NCBI RefSeq assembly: GCF_001039355.2
Contig: NW_019775406.1
Span: 349,082-413,081 of the forward strand
Source: Lingula anatina
Lineage: Eukaryota; Brachiopoda; Lingulata; Lingulida; Lingulidae
DNA: 64,000 bases
Direction of reading: 5' to 3'
In this document: positions 11,722-22,895 of the stretch, piece by piece
How positions within the stretch are numbered: position 1 is the stretch's first letter
Layout of the letters: each line of letters opens with the position of its first letter
Notes under the pieces: generated by a model
The model's database searches: none
What the model was told of the DNA's origin: nothing
What the model saw: the letters and a program-made list of their open reading frames with translations, nothing else
Made by a program: the position numbers and the translations under genes

Positions 11722-14700
11722 GCACATCGGTAGTTTTGCAAAATAACGATGAAATAACAACTTCCGTAGCCTTCAATTTAAAAGAGAAAACTTACAAAAA
11801 CAAAAGAAACTCCTACCTCACACTGACATAGGTTGAAAGAACACTAAATGTACAGTAAACCTGCATGGTCACAGTTATCAGTGTTTCCCCAAAAGTTTTT
11901 TAGTCTACTGTCTTTTTAGGACACCAAGAATCCACAAACCCAAATCAGTATTTTTGTCTATCACTATGTGAACAAATTTAATAACATTTAGAGTCCTTCC
12001 TCTACTTTTACTGACATTTGGAAGAGATCAGGAATAAAGTCACAGCCTGATTTATAATAGTACAAATTTCCATGGTCACAGCTATGTAATATCAGTTATT
12101 ATCAAATGGACAATGGTGATAAAAGCTAAAATTGACAACATCTCTACAGTAAGGTTAAATCATGTGACCTATCCAGACTTGGCAAAACTGGACATTTGTC
12201 CCTTGAATAATGGTCACTTAAGATGATTAATCCACTGAATCTTCAATTATCAGGTTCACAAGGAACAATGATTTTTTTATAAGTAAAGAAAAAAAATGTT
12301 ATGAAATTTTTAAAGCCAGTTTAACTAATAAAAGTAAATCTCTACAGATGCCATAAATCATTGTATTAGAACAGCCCCCCCCTCCCCCTCCATTGATCTT
12401 TGTTTTAAACTGAACTGAGGCATATACGAGATTAATAACACTCTGAGAACTTTGTTCATTAATCATTTAGTTTTACCCCCTCGGGAAATCACCTGATTGT
12501 CCTACCTTTCCTTATCACTGGTCATCTTCTGGTTATACATTTCACTGTTGCCGTGGAAACACGCTCTAATCGGTCTTAGGTCTTACGGCATTATTTGTAA
12601 ATATGCTTGTCCCTGTCACATCATGAAAGTGGGCCCAATGTTGGTTCACTTAGCAAGGGCTAATTTGGACATAAAGTGGACCATCAATACAAAATGATAA
12701 AACATAAGCTACAAAATCTGCATCATGTAAAGAATCCAATTTTAAGTGCATTTTGTTTTCTTTATCTTAAATGTTTTAATTAAACTAAAAAGTGCATAGA
12801 AGTTTTAAATTGCATTATAATTCATCACTTAAAAAGGGGTAAAATATTTGTTTTTAAAACATCTACTAATTTATTCTAAAAGGAGTAAAATCCTCATATA
12901 TTTTTCACAAGGGCATCTAATGAAAGACTAAAACCTCAAACAGCAGTTTGCAATAAACAGCATCTGAAATGGCACTTGTGCAACCCAATGAAAGACCTCC
13001 ATATACCCATAAAAACTTGCATCAATGTCTATAGAGAAACGCTGGCTCCAGAAATAAACGCCCTATTCAGAAAAGTGACTCCGTTACCTGCTTGGGTCAC
13101 TGAAGCTTTTGAAGGTATTGTGCATTTTTCTCTGGTCTGTTATTGCACCTTGGCAGGTTGCCTAGCAACAGGACCTATGCAGCTATTATGCGACATTACT
13201 GACGCGGATCTTATAAGACTATGGAAATGTTTTTTTTTCTCGTAGACAAAATGCGATAAATATATACCAAGGTTTCATTACCTAAGGGCTTTTTGTTGTT
13301 GGTTAGTTGCTGTAAAAATAAAAAAATCCTTCAATACTTTGTACTGTCAAAACAAGTTTTCCTAAAATTTGAAAAGTTCTGCAATGACAGTTTTCACAGG
13401 TGATAAATGGAAAGAGGATGGCATTTCATTAACTTAGCTTGTTAGTGTCTGAATTTGTATAAGTCTCACGTCAAGACTTCCAAAGCACATCCTTAATTGC
13501 AAAGATTCTTTTTGAATGAAACTAAATGGTTCTCCAGAGGTCTCGAAGACCTAATGGCCAATGAGCTAAGAAGTTTTCAGTCTGTCCTGTCGATTTGAAA
13601 TATAAACTTTTATAGCCAACATTATGTGATAATATGAGAGAGAGAGAGACGTGAGAAGGGTCAACTTACAGAAAAGTTCCTCTCAAAACAAGCACTTTAA
13701 ACAAGGTTAAAAAGTTTGATTTTCGACTGTTAATTTAAAATTTGAGGTAATTATAATTCAGTGTAATAATTGTTGTGCTTTTACTGCATAGAAAATGACT
13801 ATGGAGAAGCCTACTTTTTTATCAAGTGCTCACAGGGAAAGTTCTTACTTTAAGAAATAACAACTTCAAAAAGTAAAATTTTTCCACCTTAAAAAGATCC
13901 GAGTAATTACTGTACTTGTCATGAGTTTTACAGTCAAATAATAGCCAATAAACTTTCACCATTAAGTTGCCTACCCTGGGGGTGCTCATGTTGACTCCTC
14001 CACACATGGCTTATTTTTGGTGACCACGGGTCAGTGAAGGAGCAAAGATCTTGACCGAGATGTGTGACACCCTCACATGACTATGAGCAATATCAATGAG
14101 GTCATTTTGAGTTTTTTTTCTTTTTTCTATTTGACCATTAAAAAACCACAAATGCCTATATTGCTCTGAGAATGGCAGTAATTTATACAAATCAGTGGTG
14201 TACTACAATTTGTGTACTGTTACTGCAAACTTTTTTCTCATAATTACTCTGCCAATCAATCGTCTTCTGTTACAAAGTAGAGCTTCTTGTGTGTTTGACT
14301 TGCATTTAAAAAAATTATTATTAACAGAGCTCTCAATAATACATAATATAAAAAGTGATTCCATTATAATTTGAACAGCTGTTATAAAATTAAATAAAGA
14401 AAGAAAAAAAATTAAAAACAGAATTAAAATCGTACAAATTCTCGGTCAAAAATTGTAAATAAATCAGTATATAGCATCTAGATTAAAACAATTACTAGTA
14501 AATCAGCTGGTTGAACAGATTGCTATGTTGCTTAAATGGTTTGTGTATTTTGCCTTATCAAAAATTTTATCAGATTTTGGACTATTTTACTGCCTCAGTA
14601 TAATTTAGTTGACTAATGCATACTTATGTCGTCAGAGAGCAGTTGGATACACAATAATAAATAGCTTTCAGCAATGAAAAATGAAAAAAAAAATTACATA

Positions 14701-15750
14701 AACCTCATAAGCTATCTGGGCCATAAATCAAATTTCCTAATCATGTTGTTATCATTTCTCATTTGCTGTCCCAGATATTTAAAAAAAAAAAAAAAAAAAA
14801 ACAAACTTTATCAAACTTAGATAAATAGATTTTAACAGACTGTTGCTATGACACATAACACTGTCAGTAAGCAAACAAGTTCAGGTTTTATAGTTTGATA
14901 AGATACCGTCAATATGGGTTTGGTAATCAAAAGGCTAACAGGATAATGCATTGGATGAATTGAATAATTGGGCATATTGGTTATGAGTGTGGTTGAAGTA
15001 ACCACATCCGGGTAGAGCAGAGTTAAGAGTTTATTAAAAGATGGACAGGTTTCCCTATTCTCACCAATGCCATTAACATGTTTTTAAAATATATCTATAG
15101 TTGTTATATGAAAGGTTCAATAATTGGTTGGCGTTGGCGGTGAGAGCCAGAGTCACCCTGTGTTGCTTGAGCAGGATAAAATGTGTTTAATGAGTTTTTT
15201 TGTGCAAAGCATTATGCATCTTCTCTCCATTACTTCAAAATATACGATAAGACACTGTTTAACCTTAAAAACATTATACAGCGCAATTTCCTTAATAAAT
15301 CATCTGTCAACCTTCAATTCTTTAAGACTAAATGCATTTTACAAAGCATTACCTCTTGCCTGGCAGAATGAGAATAACATATCTAAGTATAATTAAGCTG
15401 CCAATGATAAAAAAAAACAACAATGTGAAATTTTGATAACATAAATAATTACAATAATTGCCCTATTTTTGTAAATGATTCAACATCAGTCTCACAGTTG
15501 TTTCTTCAGAGCAAATAAGTTACAAAATATGCTCTTTATTCTATATGTAAACAACCAATAAACTACTATTCTACAACTGCATGTACACCTCAAGTAGTAA
15601 CTTATAAGTAAGATAATCTTTTCTATATATTTCTCTAAATTCTGCTAAGTGTGTAAAACCTACTGTTTATGCATATGAAGTACATACATGGCATCTATAT
15701 ACTGTAGTATGATTCACCTATGACATGGTGTGTGATTTTGCAAATCACTT

Positions 15751-15752
<2 letters not shown>

Positions 15753-15805
<53 letters not shown>
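15753..15805. repeat. (GT)n microsatellite
   Basis: About 26 uninterrupted GT units, then GAAAAGAGAG. Confidence 0.95.
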
Positions 15806-15808
<3 letters not shown>

Positions 15809-16045
15809 AGAGAGTGTAAAAATCTTCTAGTATGCAGTTAATGACTGAGCTACATCACACAGTAGGTAGTGACCAGTAGCGTCCGGAGGGCAACCTAAGG
15901 CCAGCGGTAACTGACCGGCCTAACTGACCCATATTTTGACAGCCAGAGCCAGAGTTCGCGAGTTGTATCCCCGAAGGTCTCTCTAACATAGCAAAGAGAG
16001 ATAAACTTAACTTAAACAAATAACACGATCCTTACAAATACTCAC

Positions 16046-16100
16046 CTTCATTATAACTTCTCTAACGTTGCATAAGTCATCGTTAAAAGGCCTTTTGTAT
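16046..16100 (-). other. Possible first exon of a minus-strand gene
   Basis: On the minus strand ATG (16051-16049) AAG is followed by the strong donor GTGAGT. It could be a short coding start (Met-Lys) or a 5' UTR exon, because short upstream frames precede it. It faces IF1 head to head across about 300 bp. No downstream exon was tied to it by phase. Confidence 0.25.
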
Positions 16101-16408
16101 ATTTAATGATTTCCCTCTTTCTGGGCCGACAGGTAAACACAAGACTTGTGGAAGCTATGCTGCACTCCGATTGGTTTAAAGTGCGCGAGACTTTACGCGC
16201 CACCTAGCGTGTTGTTAATTACATATTTACCCAAGAAAAATATGTGAATTAATTTTCATACGCAATAAATACGAAAGCGTTCCTTTTTGCCATGGGTAAA
16301 CTCAAAGTTATAATATATCACATCTGAGAAAAGGCCACTTTTAAATAAAATAAGGTTACGTGACTGGCAGCTTTCGGGTTTGTCATGTCTTGAAGGTCGA
16401 TTTCCACC
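16100..16408. promoter_or_regulatory. Candidate bidirectional promoter upstream of IF1
   Basis: This block between the IF1 start codon and a minus-strand splice donor at 16045 is locally CpG-rich around 16165-16210 (GCGCGAG, ACGCGCC). It carries ATTGG at 16170-16174, an inverted CCAAT box. On the minus strand ATGAAG|GTGAGT (donor after 16046) would make a first exon. No TATA box is obvious. The promoter role is inference. Confidence 0.35.
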
Positions 16409-17847
16409 ATGGCTTCCCTCGTGAACGCAAGAATGTTTGTTTGCAGGTAAAAATAAGTCTGAAATTCACATTTCTTGAGGACTGAGTAGCATTCATTTAA
16501 TTTCTTTTGCATCTTTCATCCTTTTGCGTTGAGTTTAAAATATTGCCACTTGCACTTCAGTCCAGTTTTAGGAAAGAATATGCGCTTAAAATTTGATGAT
16601 TTCACTTCTTCTCCTCGCCTGACCTCTTCTAGAAAACAAGTGACGACATTTACTGCGTTGTTTCGTTGATTGTTTTTGCTAACACCTCTATAAATTGGGG
16701 TAATGTTCCACCAGCTTTCACTAGAAGTGAAAAATTACTGCGTGAGACTAGTTTGTCAGAAACGGCTCTGAGATTCTGAAAAGTCTGCTAAGTTGTAGAA
16801 CAGTGGATAGCGGTAGTTCTGTTTCNNNNNNNNNNNNNNNNNNNNNNNNNNNNNNNNNNNNNNNNNNNNNNNNNNNNNNNNNNNNNNNNNNNNNNNNNNN
16901 NNNNNNNNNNNNNNNNNNNNNNNNNNNNNNNNNNNNNNNNNNNNNNNNNNNNNNNNNNNNNNNNNNNNNNNNNNNNNNNNNNNNNNNNNNNNNNNNNNNN
17001 NNNNNNNNNNNNNNNNNNNNNNNNNNNNNNNNNNNNNNNNNNNNNNNNNNNNNNNNNNNNNNNNNNNNNNNNNNNNNNNNNNNNNNNNNNNNNNNNNNNN
17101 NNNNNNNNNNNNNNNNNNNNNNNNNNNNNNNNNNNNNNNNNNNNNNNNNNNNNNNNNNNNNNNNNNNNNNNNNNNNNNNNNNNNNNNNNNNNNNNNNNNN
17201 NNNNNNNNNNNNNNNNNNNNNNNNNNNNNNNNNNNNNNNNNNNNNNNNNNNNNNNNNNNNNNNNNNNNNNNNNNNNNNNNNNNNNNNNNNNNNNNNNNNN
17301 NNNNNNNNNNNNNNNNNNNNNNNNNNNNNNNNNNNNNNNNNNNNNNNNNNNNNNNNNNNNNNNNNNNNNNNNNNNNNNNNNNNNNNNNNNNNNNNNNNNN
17401 NNNNNNNNNNNNNNNNNNNNNNNNNNNNNNNNNNNNNNNNNNNNNNNNNNNNNNNNNNNNNNNNNNNNNNNNNNNNNNNNNNNNNNNNNNNNNNNNNNNN
17501 NNNNNNNNNNNNNNNNNNNNNNNNNNNNNNNNNNNNNNNNNNNNNNNNNNNNNNNNNNNNNNNNNNNNNNNNNNNNNNNNNNNNNNNNNNNNNNNNNNNN
17601 NNNNNNNNNNNNNNNNNNNNNNNNNNNNNNNNNNNNNNNNNNNNNNNNNNNNNNNNNNNNTTTCTGTGTGTGCTGAATTTTTCTCCTGCAGTTAAAATAC
17701 TGATATACATGGTATTTGGATTATAGTAAGTGATTATATTCATTTTAACTGTGTATATTTACAGAGAAGCAGGCGGCACCTTTGGCAAGATGGAGGCTGC
17801 CAGAGAGGAGGAGTACTTCAGAAGAAAGGTAAATTTGAGGAGGAAAA

Positions 17848-17879
<32 letters not shown>

Positions 17880-19724
17880 GTTAAAAAGAGAAAGATAGAG
17901 AGAAAGGGAGAGATGGAGTCTTTAAATACATTTTATTTGTTAATTCAAGGTTTAACATTTTAACCAGGTATCTAAATAGTGAAAGAAAAACATGGAGCTA
18001 TAAATGATGTTGTTCATGTTTAAATTGTATTGGAAAGGCAGCAAGTCATGTAATTTTTTAAAGAATATATATATCTATGCAAAGTTTGAAATCTTTTGCA
18101 AGGAAGAAGTGTCCAACTTGAAATATAAATGTCAGTTATGTCATATTTTAGAACGCAGAGCAACTTGCTGAAATAAAGAAAATTCACGAAGATCAGATAT
18201 CATACCATGAAGAAGTGATAAAACATCACCAGGTGAGTTTTGTGTTAGTTTATATCAAATTGAAACTGAATTATAGTACATTTAATTTAAAAGGATTTAA
18301 TATCAGGTGTGCAAAGAGTTGGCATTTTCAAATGTAAATCGATTGCCTTACAATTTTATTTCCAGGCAGTGAAAGTCAAAGCTGGACTCCAACTTTTCTC
18401 ATATCATTTACTTTGTGCTCTGTGGTTGAAATGTGGACTGCATACTCTACTTTCAGGATATTATAAAACGTCATAAGAAACTGCAAAAGGATTTGGACCA
18501 TTTGGAAAGTGATAGTGACAGCGATGATGATAAAAAGAAATAAAGTTAGATATATTTATGTGCTCCCTCTTAGAAATATAGCAAAGCTGCATGCCTGCGA
18601 TGTATACCTTTGCTTTTCTCTCTCTCTCTATATATATATATAAATATATAATAGTCAATAGCCAGATCTGTAGACAGGAAAGAAAGGGGGCTGGGTTTGA
18701 ACAATACTGTTAAGTTTTGATTCAGAGTGGACCTTTTTTTGTCCTTTTGGCTGGGAATAGATCCTCTCTGAATCTAGATTTGATCCTAGTTATATAAGAA
18801 TTTTTTTTGTAAAATAATCCACTTTTTCAAAAAAAAAAAAAAAAAAAAAAAAAACCCAACCCCTGCCCCTTCAAATGACTGGCTTCACTCCTGGCCTGAT
18901 TGCAAATGCCTTTTTCTGCTTGCTTTACACTCTGCTTTAGGAACAAGATGAGGCTTTGCTGTCTGCTTGCTTTTTCCAGACATAGAATTTCATCAGCTGA
19001 TTTAATCGACTGTCAGTCAGCATCGAAAATCAGTTATTGTTCTCTGTCTGTTAGGACATCCAGTTTAGCAGAGAATAATAACTATAATTGATGATAAACA
19101 AAATTCTGTTTTTCTGTCTCTGTCTCTCTCTCTCTACAGCAAGGAGGAGAAAAGTTGCAATATTCGGTACAGCACTATAATAAAACAAGTTCGGTATATA
19201 CTGTGTGTTAAAGCATGTCTGTTGCAAAATGGGCAATTTTACTCATGCAATTGTGCATTCTGGTTTTAAATTATCTGGTTTTAAATTGCTGGAAGTTGCC
19301 TGAAAATTCAAAATGGTGATGTGCTCTTTAAATTTTTTTATATATATTTTTTTACGGAGGGTACGAAATTGGTTTTAGTTGTAGATGTGTTTGTTATCGG
19401 TGTGATAGTTTCCTATCATTTAGGAATCCTTTGTTTACATAGTGATTTATGTGTAGATTTTGCTTTAAGGAAATTATTTTGCACTGTGTAGTAAATGCAT
19501 GGAAAATTGTTTATATTAGTACATAAAAATGCTGTAAATACTAGCACATAATCTAACTTATTAGAATGCATTATAACATAACATCACTTAAAGATATTGT
19601 GTTATGTATATAAATATATGTATTGGGTTTAAAAACCTTTTTTGCTATGCTTATGTTTTGAGTGATGTTTATGTCAATTCTAATAAAAATTGTTAGAATA
19701 ACACCCAGCTTCACATTCTTGTGA

Positions 19725-19755
<31 letters not shown>

Positions 19756-19906
19756 GTATTAAAATGAATTTGCCTTAAAAAGTGAAGCTTTTTTATTCTT
19801 TTACATTTTTTACAAGTTTTTTTACTTTTTATTCCAGGAAAGTATTGACAAGATTAAAAGCCATCACCACTACGAAGAAGACGATGATAAGGATGATAAG
19901 AAGTAG
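16409..19906 (+). CDS. ATP5IF1: ATPase inhibitory factor 1 (IF1), mitochondrial, with alternative last exons
   Basis: IF1 binds the F1 part of mitochondrial ATP synthase and blocks ATP hydrolysis when matrix pH falls. Visible exons: 16409-16446 (strong CCACCATGG start; 12 residues MASLVNARMFVC plus a split codon, presequence-like), 17765-17828, 18152-18232, then either 18457-18543 or 19838-19906. All have consensus splice sites and compatible phases. The family core is clear: REAGGTFGK, then EEEYFRRK, then EQLAEIKKIHEDQI, which matches the minimal inhibitory helix, including the conserved Glu/Tyr pair and a His at the pH-sensor region. Exon 1 could splice in frame straight to 17765 (AG + A gives Arg), but vertebrate IF1 has more sequence between presequence and REAGG, so an exon probably lies in the N gap (inference). 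Products without it would be 89 or 83 residues; human IF1 has 106. Identity is confident; the complete 5' structure is not. Confidence 0.9.
16826..17660. other. Assembly gap (835 Ns)
   Basis: This unsequenced run lies inside the first visible IF1 intron. It probably hides an IF1 exon joining the presequence to the REAGG motif. Open frames crossing it are artefacts. Confidence 0.99.
18457..18543 (+). CDS. ATP5IF1: IF1 alternative last exon A (long charged helix)
   Basis: It follows acceptor TTTCAG and opens in phase 0 after the exon ending KHHQ. It encodes 28 residues: DIIKRHKKLQKDLDHLE, then an acidic Ser/Asp run ending DDDKKK and TAA. The first half continues the C-terminal dimerising coiled coil of IF1, as in vertebrates. 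AATAAA at 19682-19687 could end this transcript before exon B. Confidence 0.8.
   Translation, partial: DIIKRHKKLQKDLDHLESDSDSDDDKKK
19838..19906 (+). CDS. ATP5IF1: IF1 alternative last exon B (histidine/acidic tail)
   Basis: It follows acceptor ATTCCAG, 1.3 kb beyond exon A, and is also in phase 0. It encodes 22 residues: ESIDKIKSHHHYEEDDDKDD, then KK and TAG. The coiled coil is shorter and a triple histidine is added. Exon A ends in its own stop, so the two exons are mutually exclusive. Downstream AATAAA signals lie at 20045-20050, 20564-20569 and 20715-20720. Confidence 0.75.
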   Translation, partial: ESIDKIKSHHHYEEDDDKDDKK

Positions 19907-20553
19907 GACAAGTAGAAGAGATGGGACACAAGGACCTACTTAGGCCGCTCACAATTTATCTGACAATTGGTTAACATTTTTAACAATGAGGGAGTGGGGC
20001 ACTAGCTTTCTACAAAATGTGTTTAGACTCGTATCATCAACAAAAATAAAGGTGAATTTCAGCTTTGAAATTCATGCCTTTCACCGTGGTAAGGGTCTTT
20101 CTTTCATTGTTTATTTCAGTGAAATGCTGGAGAGATGGCAAGAGAATAGCAAGTTGAAAGAAAGTCATCACGTAGATTGCAGTTAAAAGTTTTCCTCCCC
20201 CCAAATAGGACTGTTCGTCACAGTCTGTTCTTTCAGTCACGTACAATGCCAGCTAATTTGTGAGCCTGCAATGCATTTAATAACCTCCAAGCACTTAAAG
20301 GACAGAGTTGGTGTGTGATGTTCACTTGTATACTACACCCATTTGATTTAAGACTTTTTTCTGTGACATTTCGAAGAACCACTAGGTCTCAAATTGTTTA
20401 TAGTGTTTAATTGTTCTATAACTGCCACATGCTTGATTACTGTGTAATTGATATGATTACAAACTTATTAGTGTTCTCTTCTCTTTCCTCTAGCTTAAAT
20501 CTGTCATTTAATGATGTGTTGTTTAGAACATCCTTGTGTGAGTGGATTTGTTG

Positions 20554-20569
20554 TTTATTATCAAATAAA
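20554..20569. terminator. Polyadenylation signals on both strands
   Basis: AATAAA for IF1 exon B transcripts lies at 20564-20569 (+). TTTATT at 20554-20559 reads AATAAA on the minus strand and is the nearest such signal I see downstream of the TDP2 stop. The two are four bases apart. IF1 also has AATAAA at 20045 and 20715, so the mature 3' ends may overlap. Confidence 0.5.
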
Positions 20570-20990
20570 TAATTGGAGAGAATGGTTTTAGTTTTGTATT
20601 TTCTGATGATGAAAAAGTTACCTACTGTTGCAGCTTGTTAGTATTACTTCCAAACACAGTTTAGTTGTTTTATACATTTACTTCTACCTTTTGCTGTTTC
20701 AGAAGTAATTGTTTAATAAAAAAAAAAATGCCGTCTATCTTACTAAATGCTACTGAATTTCTTTGAACTTCTTATTTTTACAAAAGTATTTTCTTATATT
20801 TCTTTGCTGTTTGGTCCCTGTAATCGTCTAGCTTTAATTACAAGTTTTTGTTTTCTCAGACCTAGTGCATCAAAGTAAAACAAACCAGATTTCCACTGCT
20901 GACGTTACCGGTATGTCCTTCACTGAAAAATAAGTAGTTGCTAGGAAACCAACTCTAAAAAACAAGTGGTTGCTAGGAAACCAGCTGTCA

Positions 20991-21327
20991 CTACACTTTA
21001 TCAAAGTGTGCCAGAATACCCCAGTGGTCGCTAGGGAACCTCCTACATCCTGGTATTCTCTCAAGTCCTGTCAACTCAAAGTAAACTGGCTTCAGTTGCG
21101 TCCTTGGAGTGCTGTGTCTGATGTACAAACGGTCAAATCGACATTTTGGTCTAAAGCGTGCTTGCCATTCCAAGTTGTCATTGCGTGTAAGGTCCCAGGT
21201 GAAAGCGGCTTCTTTACGTTTTCCTGTGACCTCCCAGAGGTCATATATGTTGTCAGGGAGACCTCCAATGGCAGCAAGCTGGGAAATAAACAGAAATGCT
21301 TCAGTTTTCACATTCAGGCTTTTCTAA

Positions 21328-21362
<35 letters not shown>

Positions 21363-22863
21363 CCCAATTGAACAGTAAAAGTACTGCTGGTTATCAAAAT
21401 TTGCTATAAAGCATTTAAATATTTTAAATAAAATACCATTTTAAATTAGTAAAAAATATTATTTAAACAAACTAAAGAGAACCTGTTGTCATTTGTGTAG
21501 TATTACTGTTAAGTTTTCAACTTGAAAATTTATGGACTAACAAATATTACAAACTAAAATATGTCTCACTTTTGCCCAAATGAGAAATGCTCTCTATTAC
21601 TAGAACATATAGTATAAGGGGTTTTAACTCCTAGACTGGAAACATAAAGAAATTCTCCCATTTTGTCTCTTTAACACACAAAATACTTCAAATAATATGT
21701 GCAAGGAGTAACTACATTATCTTGGCTTGCTTCATCACAAATGTGTCCTTAAAATATTGCACATGTGCTGAGCTTTTGATCTGCCTTGAATTAGGGAGCC
21801 ATTGGATGCTCACAAAAATCAAGACATCCTGCTTTGGTGTTTAACCTCTTTCAGGGGCGGACGGAGACCGTCTTCTGGGTCTTCCGGAAGACAGTCAGAA
21901 TTTTTCAAGTTACATTGACCAGCATGTAATTATCTCTGTCAGAAGATGGCCAAAAATGGAGGATGGATCAACAAAGATAATTTGAAAGACTGTCACAGAC
22001 TTGCGCCTAGGTTTAAAAAAATTTTTGAACATTTATTATAGGACCCAACGCCAATTTTATTGAAGATCTTGAAGAATCTCAGGAACCATCAGAATTGAAT
22101 TACAAAACTCGGAATACTGCGTTTCTGCAGAAAAAGCTCAAGTCTGCTGTCAGAAACTATCTCTGGATCTGCCCCTGCCCTATAGCTAGCTTGTATGATA
22201 TGTACCTCTGGGTCACGTAAGTTCAAGTCTCCACCAAACACTACAGTCCTGCTGCCCTCCGCCTCAGTGACAGCCCTAAGAGCTGCAGTAAGTTGTCTCT
22301 TTCTCTCTTCAGCATGTTCTTTGGTGGACTCCAGGTGACTGGTGATCAGTGTCATTGGAATGCCTTTCACTTCTACCTGAAATTATATTATAAGGGTTTG
22401 CTTGAAGTGCTGCTATATTTTAATTTTGGTGTCAGCTATTTCTCTCTCTCTCTCTCTCTCTTTCAAAACTGCTGATTATTGTGGAGTTTTTTTCAGACTG
22501 TTTATAAAGCATCATTTTTTTCATCTCTTCATCTTTTTCAAACACACTCACACATGCACAAACATGTTCACTCACAAATATCAAACACACACAAACATAC
22601 AGTGACATGTACCAAACATGCAGACAAACGTGCTTGTGCACACACATACATACACACACATGCACACACACAGGGGAGGATCCAGAGATGTTTTCTGACA
22701 GTCTTCCAAAATAGTTTCTGACAGCCTTCCAAATTATCTTTGTTGCTCCAGCCTCCATTTCTGACCGTCTTCTGACTGAAAAATAGATAAATAGATACCC
22801 GTCAATGTAAACTTGAAAATCTGACCGTCTTCCAAAAGACCCAGACCCATAAATCTGCCCCTG

Positions 22864-22895
<32 letters not shown>

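Larger units (their letters stand above)
11518..16045. other. No confident gene
   Basis: Includes AAT and GT microsatellites and poly-A at 14780-14800. A weak minus-strand exon-like frame at 13888-13975 lies between CCCCCAG and AAG|GTGG. Around 12985-13110 the words GCTCCA.AAATAA and CAGA.A.GTGAC echo 4900-4960, perhaps an old repeat. Confidence 0.5.

Noticed and set aside
11579-11831. Poly-Asn and poly-Leu frames
   Set aside because: They are translations of the (AAT)n microsatellite.
16748-17743. Open frames of over 300 codons on both strands
   Set aside because: They consist almost entirely of N bases.
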